From contig CAZBBB010000003.1 of the NCBI GenBank assembly GCA_964490005.1, positions 1 through 64,000 of the forward strand: a stretch of 64,000 nucleotides of DNA, read 5' to 3'. Below the pieces are notes generated by a model that worked only from the letters and a program-made list of their open reading frames with translations, was not told the DNA's origin and searched no databases. Position numbers and translations under genes: made by a program. The stretch comes from CAZBBB01 sp964490005. GTDB lineage: Bacteria; Planctomycetota; B15-G4. Positions within the stretch are counted from its first letter, which is position 1. Each line of letters opens with the position of its first letter. Below are positions 7,873 through 16,617 of this stretch, piece after piece.

Positions 7873-10341
7873 ATGACGCGCTCTCTCGTCCTCCTCACTC
7901 TGCTGCTGACGGGCCTGGCGGCGCACGCGCAGGGGCAGCAGGCCGCTCCGCCCAAGACGATCATCCTGGGCTTCGACGGCATGGACTACGCCTTGACGCG
8001 CCGCTTCATCGAGGCGGGCGACCTGCCCAACTTCGCGAAGCTGGCCCGGCAGGGCGACTTCCTGCCGCTCGACACGAGCAACCCGGCGCAGTCGCCGGTG
8101 AGCTGGGCGGTGTTCAACACCGGCTGCAATCCCGGCAAGACCGGCGTCGCGGGCTTCGTGAGCCGGACCTTCACGCCCACGACGGCGCGCGGTCCGGGCA
8201 GCCCGCTGCCGCAGTCGATGCTGGGTTTCCCCGACAAGGTCTCGGCCGAGCCGTACGTGCCCTTTCCGCTGGCGCTCGGCAACCGGGCGCTGTTCACCTG
8301 GCTCGGCGCGCTGGCCGGATTCGTGGGCGGTTTCGTCCTGCTCCGCTTCGTGCTGCGCTTCGCGGCCGTGTTCGCCTTCGTGCTGGGCCTCGGCGCGGGC
8401 TTCGGCGGCTGGTGGTGGGCCGACGCGCACGCCGCGAGCCTGCCCGCCGACGGCCAGCTGCCCTACGTCGTCAATCCCATGCAGGGCACCAGCTTCTGGC
8501 ACTACCTCGACGCGCGGGGCATCCGCACGCGCGGCGTGCAGGTCGCCTCGACCTACCCGCCCGACGCCGAGGGGCCCAACACGCAACTGCTCTCGGGGCT
8601 CGGCGTGCCCGACGTCAGCGGCTCGCCCGGCAGCTGGTTCGTCTACACCAACGATTCGTTCAGCTTCGCCGACAAGTCCACCGTCACGGCCGGCAAGATC
8701 ATCAAGCTGTACGAGGACGAGCCGGGCCGGCTCGAGGCGCGCCTGACCGGGCCGCGCAACTGGTTCGAGCAGTCGGCGCGCTTCGACGTCGAACTCGCCG
8801 AGCTGCGCGAGCGGCGGCAGTCGGACGCCGCGCTGTCGACGCAGGCGTTGGCCGACCTCGACGCCCGCATCGCGACGCTCGAGCGCGACAAGTCGGCCTG
8901 GCAGCGCAAGGACAACGACAAGACCTTCGTGCCCTTCACGATGGAGCTCGACAAGGCCGGACACGCGGTGACCTTCGTCGTGGCGGGCCAGCGCGTGCGC
9001 GTGCCGCAGGGCGGCTGGAGCGAGTTCATCCCGGTCGAGTTCCGGCTGAGCGAGCGCTACGCCGCCCACGGCCTGGTGACCTTCCACGTGCTGCGCTGCG
9101 ACGAGGAGGAGACGCGCGTCTTCGTGCCGCCGATCAACCTCGACCCGCGCTTCCCCGCGCCCGCGATGCCGATCTCGGCGCCGCCCGAGTTCGCCGCCCA
9201 GCTGCTGGAGGAGGCCGGACACTTCTACGAGACGCTCGGCTGGGCCTGCATCACCAACCCGCTCAAGGACTGGGAGGACAGCCGCCTGACCGAGCAGTCC
9301 TTCATGGACGACATGGTCACGACCGAGGCGCTGCGGGAAGACCTGCTCAACGCCAGCCTCGACCGCGCGGAGGAGTGGGACGTCTATTTCCAGGTCTTCT
9401 CCACGCCCGACCGCATCTGCCACATGATGTTCCGCGAGACCGATCCCGACCACCCGGCCCACGACGCGAAGCTGGCGGCGACCGAGGTCACGGCCTTCGG
9501 GCGCAGCTTCCCGCTCTCCGACGCCGTGCGGCAGGTCTACATGGAGGAGGACCGGCGGCTGGGCGAGGTGCTCGAGCGCGTCGAGCGCGGCGAGTTCGGC
9601 GAGGACTGCCTGCTGCTCATCGTCTCCGACCACGGCTTCTCGTCGTTCCGGCGGCAGGTCAACCTCAACAACGTGCTCGTCGACCTCGGCTATCTGGCGC
9701 TGAAGGACGGTCTCACGGTCGACGAGATCTTCGCGTCGGGCGCCCCGCGCGACTACCTGCAGTTCGTCGACTGGCCCAACACGCGCGCCTATTCGCTGGG
9801 TCTGGGCGAGGTGTACGTGAACCTCATCGGGCGCGAGCCGCAGGGCACGGTGCCCCCCGACGAGTACGACGCGCTCGTCGCCGAGATCCGCGCCGGCCTG
9901 CTGGCGCTGAAGGACCCGCGCGACGGCGCGCGCGTCGTCACCTCGGCCGAGCGGCGCGACGTGCTCTACTCGGGCCCGTGGTGGAAGGAGGGCACGGCCA
10001 CGCGCAAGGTGCAGGGCGTGCCGCGCGAGGTCACGCACGAGGGCTACGCCGACATCTTCCTCGGCTACGCGCCGTACTACCGCGTCGCGTGGGGGAACAC
10101 GCTGGGCGGGCTCGACACGGCGGCGATCACGGACAACGACAACCACTGGTCGGGCGACCACGTTTCGGTCGACCCCAGTCACGTGCCCGGCGTGCTGTTC
10201 AGCAACCGGCCGCTTGCCGAGGGCCTGCGGCCCAGCCTGCTCGACATCGCCCCGACGATCCTGACCCGCTACGGCATCGACCCCGCGCCTCCGAACACCG
10301 AGATGGACGGCACGCCGCTGCGCTTCGAGGCCTCTCCGTGA
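7873..10341 (+). CDS. Type I phosphodiesterase/alkaline phosphatase superfamily protein
   Basis: 822 residues with a cleavable signal peptide ('MTRSLVLLTLLLTGLAAHAQG'). It starts its mature domain with 'TIILGFDGMDYALTRRFIEAGDLPNF', the metal-binding and nucleophile region of the nucleotide pyrophosphatase/phosphodiesterase family; further metal sites are 'FSTPDRICHMMF' and 'LLIVSDHGFSSFRR'. The nucleophile is probably the Ser/Thr in 'SPVSWAVFNTGCNPGKTG'. An unusual hydrophobic hairpin ('LGALAGFVGGFVLLRFVLRFAAVFAFVLGLGAGFGGWWWA', around residues 140-180) interrupts the domain and could tether the enzyme to a membrane. The stop overlaps the GTG of the next gene. Substrate unknown; related planctomycete proteins act on nucleotides, phosphonates or glycolipids. 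Confidence 0.85.
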   Translation: MTRSLVLLTLLLTGLAAHAQGQQAAPPKTIILGFDGMDYALTRRFIEAGDLPNFAKLARQGDFLPLDTSNPAQSPVSWAVFNTGCNPGKTGVAGFVSRTFTPTTARGPGSPLPQSMLGFPDKVSAEPYVPFPLALGNRALFTWLGALAGFVGGFVLLRFVLRFAAVFAFVLGLGAGFGGWWWADAHAASLPADGQLPYVVNPMQGTSFWHYLDARGIRTRGVQVASTYPPDAEGPNTQLLSGLGVPDVSGSPGSWFVYTNDSFSFADKSTVTAGKIIKLYEDEPGRLEARLTGPRNWFEQSARFDVELAELRERRQSDAALSTQALADLDARIATLERDKSAWQRKDNDKTFVPFTMELDKAGHAVTFVVAGQRVRVPQGGWSEFIPVEFRLSERYAAHGLVTFHVLRCDEEETRVFVPPINLDPRFPAPAMPISAPPEFAAQLLEEAGHFYETLGWACITNPLKDWEDSRLTEQSFMDDMVTTEALREDLLNASLDRAEEWDVYFQVFSTPDRICHMMFRETDPDHPAHDAKLAATEVTAFGRSFPLSDAVRQVYMEEDRRLGEVLERVERGEFGEDCLLLIVSDHGFSSFRRQVNLNNVLVDLGYLALKDGLTVDEIFASGAPRDYLQFVDWPNTRAYSLGLGEVYVNLIGREPQGTVPPDEYDALVAEIRAGLLALKDPRDGARVVTSAERRDVLYSGPWWKEGTATRKVQGVPREVTHEGYADIFLGYAPYYRVAWGNTLGGLDTAAITDNDNHWSGDHVSVDPSHVPGVLFSNRPLAEGLRPSLLDIAPTILTRYGIDPAPPNTEMDGTPLRFEASP

Positions 10342-11390
10342 CGGGCTGCGTGCTCGTCACGGGCGGGACGGGCTATCTCGGGCGGCCGCTCGTCCGGGCG
10401 CTGCTCGGACGGCAGCGTCCGGTGCGCGTGCTGGCGCGGCCGGGCAGCGACGTGTCCGGGCTCGAGGGCGCCGAAATCGTGCGCGGGGACGTGACGAACG
10501 CCGCGGATCTCGGCGCCGCGCTGCGCGGCGCCGAGCGCGTCTTCCACCTGGCCGCCGAGACGCGCGACGGGCAGCCGCGCGAGGTCTACCGCAAGGTGAA
10601 CTTCGACGCCGTCGTGTCGCTGCTCGACCTGGCGCGCGAGCACGGTGTGAGGCGCGTGGTGCACACGAGCAGCTACCTGGCGCTCGGGCGCACCGGGCCG
10701 CCGCGCATGCCGCCCGATCACGTGGCCGACGAGTACTGGACGCACGATCCCGACGACATGGCCGGCCCGCACGAAGAGAGCAAGTACGACGCCGAGCACG
10801 CCGTGAACCAGTGCGTTTCGCGCAAGGAGCCCGTGCTCGCGCTGCTGCCCACGATGGTCTACGGGCCCGAGGCGCGGCCGGTGCGGCGCGTGGAGGACCT
10901 CTCCTCCGGCAACCGGATCGTCGCGCTGCTCGCGCAGCACGCCGCGGGCGGCCTGCCGCGCCTGCCCGGCACGGGCGAGCAGCTCTGGAATCTCGTGCAC
11001 GTCGACGACGTGGTCGCCGGACACCTCGCCGCGATGGACGCCGAGGACGCGCCGGGCTGGCCGCCCGATCGCTGGGGGCACTGGCACTTCATCCTGGGAG
11101 GGGAGAACGTGAAGGTGGCGGACCTGTTCGCGCGCTTCGCGCGCCTCTCGGGCGTGGCCGCGCCGCCGGTGGGCGGGCCCAAGGGCGGGCTGTTCAAGCG
11201 GCTGTTCGGGGGCGGTGCGGCGGGCGGCGCGCGCAGCGCCGAGCGCGAGGCGCTCGACGCCGGCGCCTGGGCCTACTCCTCGGCGATGGCCGGCAAGGAC
11301 TTCGGCTACGCGGGCCGGCGCCTCGACGAGGGCCTGCCGGGCACGGTCGACTGGATGCGCGCGCAGGGACTGATCGGAGCGGGAAGGTGA
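10338..11390 (+). CDS. Extended SDR, NAD-dependent epimerase/dehydratase-like, with His at the catalytic Tyr site
   Basis: 350 residues from a GTG that overlaps the preceding stop (GTGA, 10338-10341). The nucleotide-binding motif is 'VTGGTGYLGRPLV' close to the N-terminus, followed by 'VFHLAAET' and 'VVHTSSYLALG', typical of extended short-chain dehydrogenases acting on NDP-sugars or related substrates. The YxxxK catalytic motif reads 'GPHEESKYDAE': His stands where Tyr is expected while Lys is kept. The later motifs 'LLPTMVYGPEA' and 'NLVHVDDVVAGHLAAM' are intact. About residues 280-310 hold a Gly-rich insertion. Coupling to the phosphodiesterase suggests a shared role, perhaps in envelope sugar or lipid turnover, but this is inference. 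Confidence 0.85.
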   Translation: MTGCVLVTGGTGYLGRPLVRALLGRQRPVRVLARPGSDVSGLEGAEIVRGDVTNAADLGAALRGAERVFHLAAETRDGQPREVYRKVNFDAVVSLLDLAREHGVRRVVHTSSYLALGRTGPPRMPPDHVADEYWTHDPDDMAGPHEESKYDAEHAVNQCVSRKEPVLALLPTMVYGPEARPVRRVEDLSSGNRIVALLAQHAAGGLPRLPGTGEQLWNLVHVDDVVAGHLAAMDAEDAPGWPPDRWGHWHFILGGENVKVADLFARFARLSGVAAPPVGGPKGGLFKRLFGGGAAGGARSAEREALDAGAWAYSSAMAGKDFGYAGRRLDEGLPGTVDWMRAQGLIGAGR

Positions 11391-11416
11391 GCGGCCGACG
11401 GGGCGTCCAAGCGCCG

Positions 11417-12529
11417 ATGCGCGGCGCGATCGCACTCCTCGGTCTGCTCTCGGCCGCGTCCTGCTCCTCGCCGCGCCCGGTCGAGGACTCGCTGTGGCAG
11501 CCGGTGCAGAGCAAGGTGGTCTCGACCGAAGAGACGCCGCGCATCACGCACGGCGCGACGAGCCGCGAGCGGCTCATCACGCTGGCCGCCGATCTCGAGG
11601 CGATCCTGCGCTCGGTGCTGCCGCAGGTGACGGGGCTGCTCGCCGATCTCGACGCGCTCACGGCCCGCTGGGAGCCGCCGCTGCTCGTCGGCACCTCCGA
11701 TGCCTCGCTGCGCGCCTGGGGCGCGGGCGCGCGCGCCGCCTGGCGCGGCAACGTCGACTACGCGTACGACGAAGCCGCGCGGCGCCTCGACGCCATGCGC
11801 ACCGTCGGGCTGCAGGCGGCGCGGGAGCGCGCGCTGCAGCTCGCGGCGGCGCCGGCGCCGCTCGACGCGGGCATCACCGGCGACCCCGTGCTCGACGACA
11901 CGCTCGAGACCTTCACCGAGGTGCTCGACGGCGCGCTCGGCCTCGACCAGCTGGCGATGGCGCGGGCGCAGCAGCTCGAGGCCCGCACCGAGCTGTTCGA
12001 GGCCTACTCGTCGTTCTCGGCGGCGGGGGCCGAGGAGGCCATGCAGGGCCGCATCTCGCTCCACCTCGGAGGCGAATCGCAGGCGACGCGGCCGCGCGTC
12101 CTGCTCGCGTTCCGCGACGACTCGGACGGGCCCGGTCCGGCCGCGCACCGCGTGGTGCAGGCGACGCGTCATCGCATCATGCGCGGGCCGGCCGTGGTCA
12201 CGACGGGGGCCTGGCAGCTCGCGGCGACCGGCGCGGGCGATCCCGGGGTGCTGCCGACGGAGGTCCACGAGCGCTGGCTCGTCGCGAGCGACATCGCGCC
12301 GCGGTTGCTGCGCGACTCGCCGCAGTTCGATCAGCTGCGCGACATGCGCATCGAACTCGACGTGCAGTCGGCCGTGTTCGACGCCGACGACCGGCTGGTG
12401 GGCGGGGTCGACTGGCGCCTGGAGTACTCGATCTCCGTGCGCGGCGACGTGACCTGGGCGCTCTCGCGGCGCGCGCCCGTCCACGACGCCGGCTGCGCCG
12501 AGGTCATGCGCCTGCTCGGCCGCGGCTGA
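11417..12529 (+). CDS. Lipoprotein of unknown function
   Basis: 370 residues from ATG 11417, which gives a short signal peptide and a good lipobox 'LLSAASC' (Cys at residue 16). A GTG at 11387 overlaps the preceding stop and would add 10 charged residues before the signal peptide; I prefer the ATG for the signal, although coupling argues for the GTG. The mature part is rich in Ala, Leu and Arg, predicted helical for about 150 residues, then mixed alpha/beta with 'RHRIMRGPAVVTTGAWQLAATG'. No family recognised. It is the third gene of the 7873-12529 operon and converges on glnE 18 bases away. Confidence 0.75.
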   Translation: MRGAIALLGLLSAASCSSPRPVEDSLWQPVQSKVVSTEETPRITHGATSRERLITLAADLEAILRSVLPQVTGLLADLDALTARWEPPLLVGTSDASLRAWGAGARAAWRGNVDYAYDEAARRLDAMRTVGLQAARERALQLAAAPAPLDAGITGDPVLDDTLETFTEVLDGALGLDQLAMARAQQLEARTELFEAYSSFSAAGAEEAMQGRISLHLGGESQATRPRVLLAFRDDSDGPGPAAHRVVQATRHRIMRGPAVVTTGAWQLAATGAGDPGVLPTEVHERWLVASDIAPRLLRDSPQFDQLRDMRIELDVQSAVFDADDRLVGGVDWRLEYSISVRGDVTWALSRRAPVHDAGCAEVMRLLGRG

Positions 12530-12547
12530 TCCGCGGCCCCGGGCGGG

Positions 12548-15520
12548 TCAGGCCAGCAGCTCTTCGTAGCGGCGGCGCGTCTCGGCCGCGGCGTTCTCCA
12601 GGTCGGTCAGCAGTTCGTGGCCGGCGTCCCCCTGCGCGGAGTCGGCGTATCCCAGCCGCAGGGCGAGCGAGCGGGCCTCCCGCGAGGAATGGGGGATCTC
12701 CTTGGTGTCGAGCCCCAGCGCGACCTGCAGTCGCGTCTCGATGCGGCGCAATTGGAGGTAGGTGTCGCGCAGGCCGTGGGCGACGTGCGCCGGGAGCACT
12801 TCGCTCTCGGCGAGCAGTTCGAGGGCGCGCGGCGTCTCGGGCGCGAGCAGCGAGGGGCGCTCGGCGCCGTGCTTGAGCTGCAGGTACTGCACGATGAACT
12901 CGATGTCGACCATGCCGCCCGCTCCGCGCTTGAGGTCGTGGCCCTGCGCGGAGGCCTCGATGCGCGCGCGCATCTCGCGCAGCTGCGCGGCGAGGTCCCC
13001 GGTCTCGCGGCCCTCGAGCCCGCGGACGACGGTGCGCACGAGGCCGAGCACGCGCTGCCCGAGTTCGGCGTCGCCCGCGACGATGCGCGCCTTGAGCAGG
13101 GCCTGGCGCTCGAACAGGGCCGCGCGCGGCGAGCGGTAGTAGGCCTCGAGCGCGCGCAGGCTGGTGACGAGCGGGCCCTTGGCGCCCTCGGGGCGCAGCC
13201 GCGTGTCGACGCGATACAGCCGCGGCGATCCCCGCGCTCCGGTGACGCGCGCGATGAACTCCTCGGCGACGCGCGCGAAGAACACCGAGTTGGGCGTGCC
13301 GCGGTCGGTTTCGCCGTCGGCCGAGTACACGAACATGACGTCGGCGTCGCTGGCGTAGTTGGCCTCCAGCCCGCCGAGCTTGCCGATGGCCACGACGACC
13401 ATGCCGGCCGACACGCGCCCCGAGACGCCGCGCAGCGAACTGGGCGTACCCGAGTCGCGCTCGGCGGCCGCCAGCACGAGCCGGTAGGAGTGGCGCAGGA
13501 CGTCGATGCAGACCTGCGACAGCTCGGCCAGGGTCTGGCGCACGGGCACGGCGTCGAGCAGGTCCTGGGCGCCGATGCGCAGCGTCTCCAGCTTCTTGTG
13601 GTCGGAGAGCACCAGCCAGGGATCCTCGTCGCTGTCGCGACCGAGCGATTCGAGCCGCTGGCGGCGCAGGTTGCGCCCGCGCGTGCCGGTGAGCAGCGCG
13701 TCGATGACGTCGTCCAGGATCGCGGGCTCGCCGGCGATCATCTCGGTCAGCCACGAACTGGCGGACGCCAGCGCGAGCAGCATCGCCGCCAGGCGCGGCT
13801 CGCGCGTCAGTCGGTCGTAGAGGATCTCGCGCGCCCCGACGCCGCGGGTCATGGCCTCGAATCGATCGAGCGCCGCGTCGGCGTCGTGCGCCAGGGCGAG
13901 CCGTTCGAGCAGGGCCGGCGCGAAGCTCGCGAGCGCGGCGGCGAGACGCGGGCTGGCCGGCAGGAAGCGCGAGACGGGCGCGGCGGCGCGGCGCAGCGCG
14001 GCGAGCGCGGCTTCGGGGCGCGCGAAACCGAGTTCCGCGAGGGCGGCCAGGGCGGCGTCGGCCGGGAGGCGCTCGTCGAGCAGCGCGGCGGCGACGGCCG
14101 CGGCGGGCCCCTCGAGGTCGCCGAAGGCCTCCGAGAAGTGGCGCTCGAAGATCGCGCGGACGCGACGACGATGCTCGGCCAGCTCGTCGTCGAGGGCCTG
14201 CACGTTGCGCATGTGCATGAGGCGGGCGAGCGGACCGCGGTCGGCCGGGAGGCGATGCGTCTGCACGCGGTGCATCACCTGGAGCAGATTCTCCACGCGC
14301 CGGTGGAAGCGATAAGCCGAGCGCAGCCGGGCGGCCTCGAGCGTGTCGATCGCGCCGGCGACGCGCAGCCGTTCGAGGCCGCGGAGCGTCGACGGCGAGA
14401 TCAGGCCGGGTTGGCTGCCCACGTGCAGCAGGCCCAGGAACTGCACGATGGTCTCGATGTCGCGGATGCCGCCGGGAGCCTGCTTGACGTCGGCGCGCTC
14501 CTCGGAGCGGGCGTGGTGCGCTTCGGTGGCGGCCTTGAGCCGCTTGAACTGCCGGATCGCGCCGGCGTCCAGGCCGCAGGCGAGGATCCACTCGCGCGTG
14601 CCGCGCAGGAACGCCGATCCGGCGCCCTGCGCGTCGAACACCACGCGCGCCTTGGTGAGCATCTGCCGCTCCCAGGGCCGCCCGACCTCGCGGTAGTACT
14701 GCAGACACGAGGACACGGTGCGCGTGAGCTGCCCCGAGCCGCCCTCGGGGCGCAAGCGCATGTCGACGCGGTACAGGTGTCCGTCGGGTGTCTGCGACGA
14801 GAGCAGTCGCACGAAGGCGCGCGCCACGGCATCGGCGGAAGGCTGGTCGGCGGCGGTGTCCGGTCGCACGAACATCAGGTCGATGTCGCTGCTGTAGTTC
14901 AGCTCCGAGCCGCCCAGCTTGCCCAGGGCGATGATCGCGAAGTGCCGCTCGACGCCGAGGGCCAAGGCCGCCCCCGCGACGACGGCGTCCGCCAGCCGCG
15001 AGAGCCGCGTCGTGACCTGCTCGATGTCGAGCCCTTCGATCAGGTCTTCCCAGGCGATGGCCAGCAGGTCGACCTGGAGCTGCCGCCGCAGCGCCGATTC
15101 GCGATCCTCGCCGGCGGCGGCGGCGCGATAGCGCGCGGCGGCGGACTCGACGGCGAAGGGTCGTCCGAGTTCGCCGAGCAGCTCGGGGCGGGCGAGCAGC
15201 ACGTCGGCCATGTGCTGGCTCGAACCGAGGAACCGCGCCAGCGCGTGGCCCGGGACGGGGGAGCGCGGCCGTTCGGTGCCCGCGAGCAGGCGCGAGCAGT
15301 TGATCAGTGCGCGTCCCGGATCGGGCGCATCGATCGCGCCGGCGAGCACGGCCTCCAGCGAGAGGTCGTCGGGCGGGAGGGCGATCAACGGGTCGAGCGC
15401 CTGCAGGGCCGCGCCGCCGTCCTCGAAACCGAGGCCCGCGAGCGCGGCGCGGCAGGCACCGTCGTCGAGATCGCCGGCCCGGCGGTCGACCAGCAGGCGG
15501 TCGACGGTGTACGGCGTCAC
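12548..15520 (-). CDS. glnE: Bifunctional glutamine synthetase adenylyltransferase/deadenylase
   Basis: 990 residues, close to the ~950 of the family. GlnE adds AMP to, and removes it from, a Tyr of glutamine synthetase subunits under PII control. Two nucleotidyltransferase domains are present with the signature repeated as 'GKLGGSELNYSSDIDLMF' (about 193-212, deadenylase half) and 'GKLGGLEANYASDADVMF' (about 707-726, adenylyltransferase half). Each is followed by a conserved arm ('YRVDMRLRPEGGSGQL' and 'YRVDTRLRPEGAKGPL') and a GlnD/GlnE-type helical domain ('PGGIRDIETIVQFL', 'AGGMVDIEFIVQYL'). The GTG start overlaps the stop of the GT9 gene (GTGA, 15517-15520). No glnA or glnB lies in the window. 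Confidence 0.95.
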   Translation of the reverse strand: MTPYTVDRLLVDRRAGDLDDGACRAALAGLGFEDGGAALQALDPLIALPPDDLSLEAVLAGAIDAPDPGRALINCSRLLAGTERPRSPVPGHALARFLGSSQHMADVLLARPELLGELGRPFAVESAAARYRAAAAGEDRESALRRQLQVDLLAIAWEDLIEGLDIEQVTTRLSRLADAVVAGAALALGVERHFAIIALGKLGGSELNYSSDIDLMFVRPDTAADQPSADAVARAFVRLLSSQTPDGHLYRVDMRLRPEGGSGQLTRTVSSCLQYYREVGRPWERQMLTKARVVFDAQGAGSAFLRGTREWILACGLDAGAIRQFKRLKAATEAHHARSEERADVKQAPGGIRDIETIVQFLGLLHVGSQPGLISPSTLRGLERLRVAGAIDTLEAARLRSAYRFHRRVENLLQVMHRVQTHRLPADRGPLARLMHMRNVQALDDELAEHRRRVRAIFERHFSEAFGDLEGPAAAVAAALLDERLPADAALAALAELGFARPEAALAALRRAAAPVSRFLPASPRLAAALASFAPALLERLALAHDADAALDRFEAMTRGVGAREILYDRLTREPRLAAMLLALASASSWLTEMIAGEPAILDDVIDALLTGTRGRNLRRQRLESLGRDSDEDPWLVLSDHKKLETLRIGAQDLLDAVPVRQTLAELSQVCIDVLRHSYRLVLAAAERDSGTPSSLRGVSGRVSAGMVVVAIGKLGGLEANYASDADVMFVYSADGETDRGTPNSVFFARVAEEFIARVTGARGSPRLYRVDTRLRPEGAKGPLVTSLRALEAYYRSPRAALFERQALLKARIVAGDAELGQRVLGLVRTVVRGLEGRETGDLAAQLREMRARIEASAQGHDLKRGAGGMVDIEFIVQYLQLKHGAERPSLLAPETPRALELLAESEVLPAHVAHGLRDTYLQLRRIETRLQVALGLDTKEIPHSSREARSLALRLGYADSAQGDAGHELLTDLENAAAETRRRYEELLA

Positions 15521-16545
15521 GCGGCCGCGTCCTCCAGCAGCGCGAGCGCGGCCGACGTGACGCGCGCCGCCTCGAGCCGTTCCATGCAGATGCGATCGTC
15601 GCAGCGGCGCAGGGTGCAGGGGCTGCAGGCCACTCCGGCGCGCACGACGCGCGAGCGGTCGTAGGCCGGTCCGGTGACGGTCGGGTCCTTGGGGCCGTAC
15701 AGGCCGAGTACGGGCGTGCCGAGCGCGTTCGCCAGGTGCAGCGGGAAGGAGTCCGCCGCGATCACGAGGTGCGCTTCGGCGAGCAGCGCGGCCAGGTCCC
15801 AGATGCCGCCGCCGGGCGGGCGCAGGACCGGCACCCGCGCGAGACGGGCGACCTCGTCGGCGAGCGCCGCCTCGCCCGGGCCGGCCGTGACGACGACCCG
15901 CGCGTCCACCTCGCGCGTGAGGTTCGCGGCCACCTCCGCGAAGCGGTCGGCGCTCCAGCGCTTGAGGCGGCCGAAGGCGCTCGTGCCGGGGTGCAGCACG
16001 ACCACGGGGCCGCGGCCGGGCTGCTCCTGCAGGCGCCGCCGCGCGCGGCCGCGGGCCGCGGGGTCGTCGGGGAGGCGCGGCCTCGGGATCGCGGCCGGCA
16101 CCGGGACGCCGAGGGCCGCGACCAGCGCCATGTTCTGCGCCACGCGGTGGCGCGCACCGACGGGCGGCTGGATGGCCTGCGTGAGCGCGGCTTCCGCTCC
16201 GTCGCGCGCCAGGGACGAGTTGAACCCGAGCTTGCGCTGCGCGCGCAGGCAGGCCAACTGCAAGCGACTCTTGAGGCTGCCTTGGAGGTCGAGGACGACG
16301 TCGTCGCGGCGTCGGCGCATCGCGATCGCGTGCGCGGGCCAGCGCGTCGGGCTCCGCCGCGGGAAGATCACGACCCGCTCGAGGAAGTCCTGGCCCGCGA
16401 GCAGCGCAGCAGCGCGGTCCTCGACGAGCCAACTCACGCGCTCGGCGATCCCGCTGCCGGCGAGGGCCTGGACGGCCGGCAAGGCGAACAGGATGTCGCC
16501 CATGGCGGAGAGGCGGACGACGAGCACCGAAGCCAGGCGATCCAA
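15517..16545 (-). CDS. Glycosyltransferase family 9 (heptosyltransferase-like)
   Basis: 342 residues. The N-terminus 'ASVLVVRLSAMGDILFALPAVQAL' is the hallmark of GT9 enzymes, which transfer heptose from ADP-heptose to the lipopolysaccharide core on the cytoplasmic face of the inner membrane. The second Rossmann domain shows 'VVLHPGTSAFGRLKRWSADRFAEVA', 'VVVTAGPGEAALA' and the sugar-nucleotide site 'LVIAADSFPLHLANALGTPVLGLYGPKDPTVTGP'. The C-terminal 'CSPCTLRRCDDRICMERL' Cys cluster is common in the family. It is the first gene of a two-gene operon with glnE, an odd functional pairing, and diverges from a WaaP-like kinase gene 72 bases away, which supports an LPS-core role. Confidence 0.92.
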   Translation of the reverse strand: MDRLASVLVVRLSAMGDILFALPAVQALAGSGIAERVSWLVEDRAAALLAGQDFLERVVIFPRRSPTRWPAHAIAMRRRRDDVVLDLQGSLKSRLQLACLRAQRKLGFNSSLARDGAEAALTQAIQPPVGARHRVAQNMALVAALGVPVPAAIPRPRLPDDPAARGRARRRLQEQPGRGPVVVLHPGTSAFGRLKRWSADRFAEVAANLTREVDARVVVTAGPGEAALADEVARLARVPVLRPPGGGIWDLAALLAEAHLVIAADSFPLHLANALGTPVLGLYGPKDPTVTGPAYDRSRVVRAGVACSPCTLRRCDDRICMERLEAARVTSAALALLEDAAA

Positions 16546-16617
16546 GGCGGCCGCAGGCTAGCAAAGGGTCTCTGTGCGTGGACCCTGCCATCGCTCGCAT
16601 GTAAGGTCTTCGGCTGC

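Noticed and set aside
11387..11416. GTG 11387 as start of the lipoprotein gene
   Set aside because: It would put ten extra residues before the lipoprotein signal; ATG 11417 gives a standard signal. Coupling keeps it possible.
12617..15664. A long plus-strand open frame opposite glnE
   Set aside because: Low-complexity translation with no motif; glnE on the other strand has both catalytic domains intact.
12548..16600. GT9-GlnE fusion protein
   Set aside because: The glnE frame stays open upstream through the GT9 gene, but the GT9 motifs are in another frame and GTGA at 15517-15520 marks the boundary.
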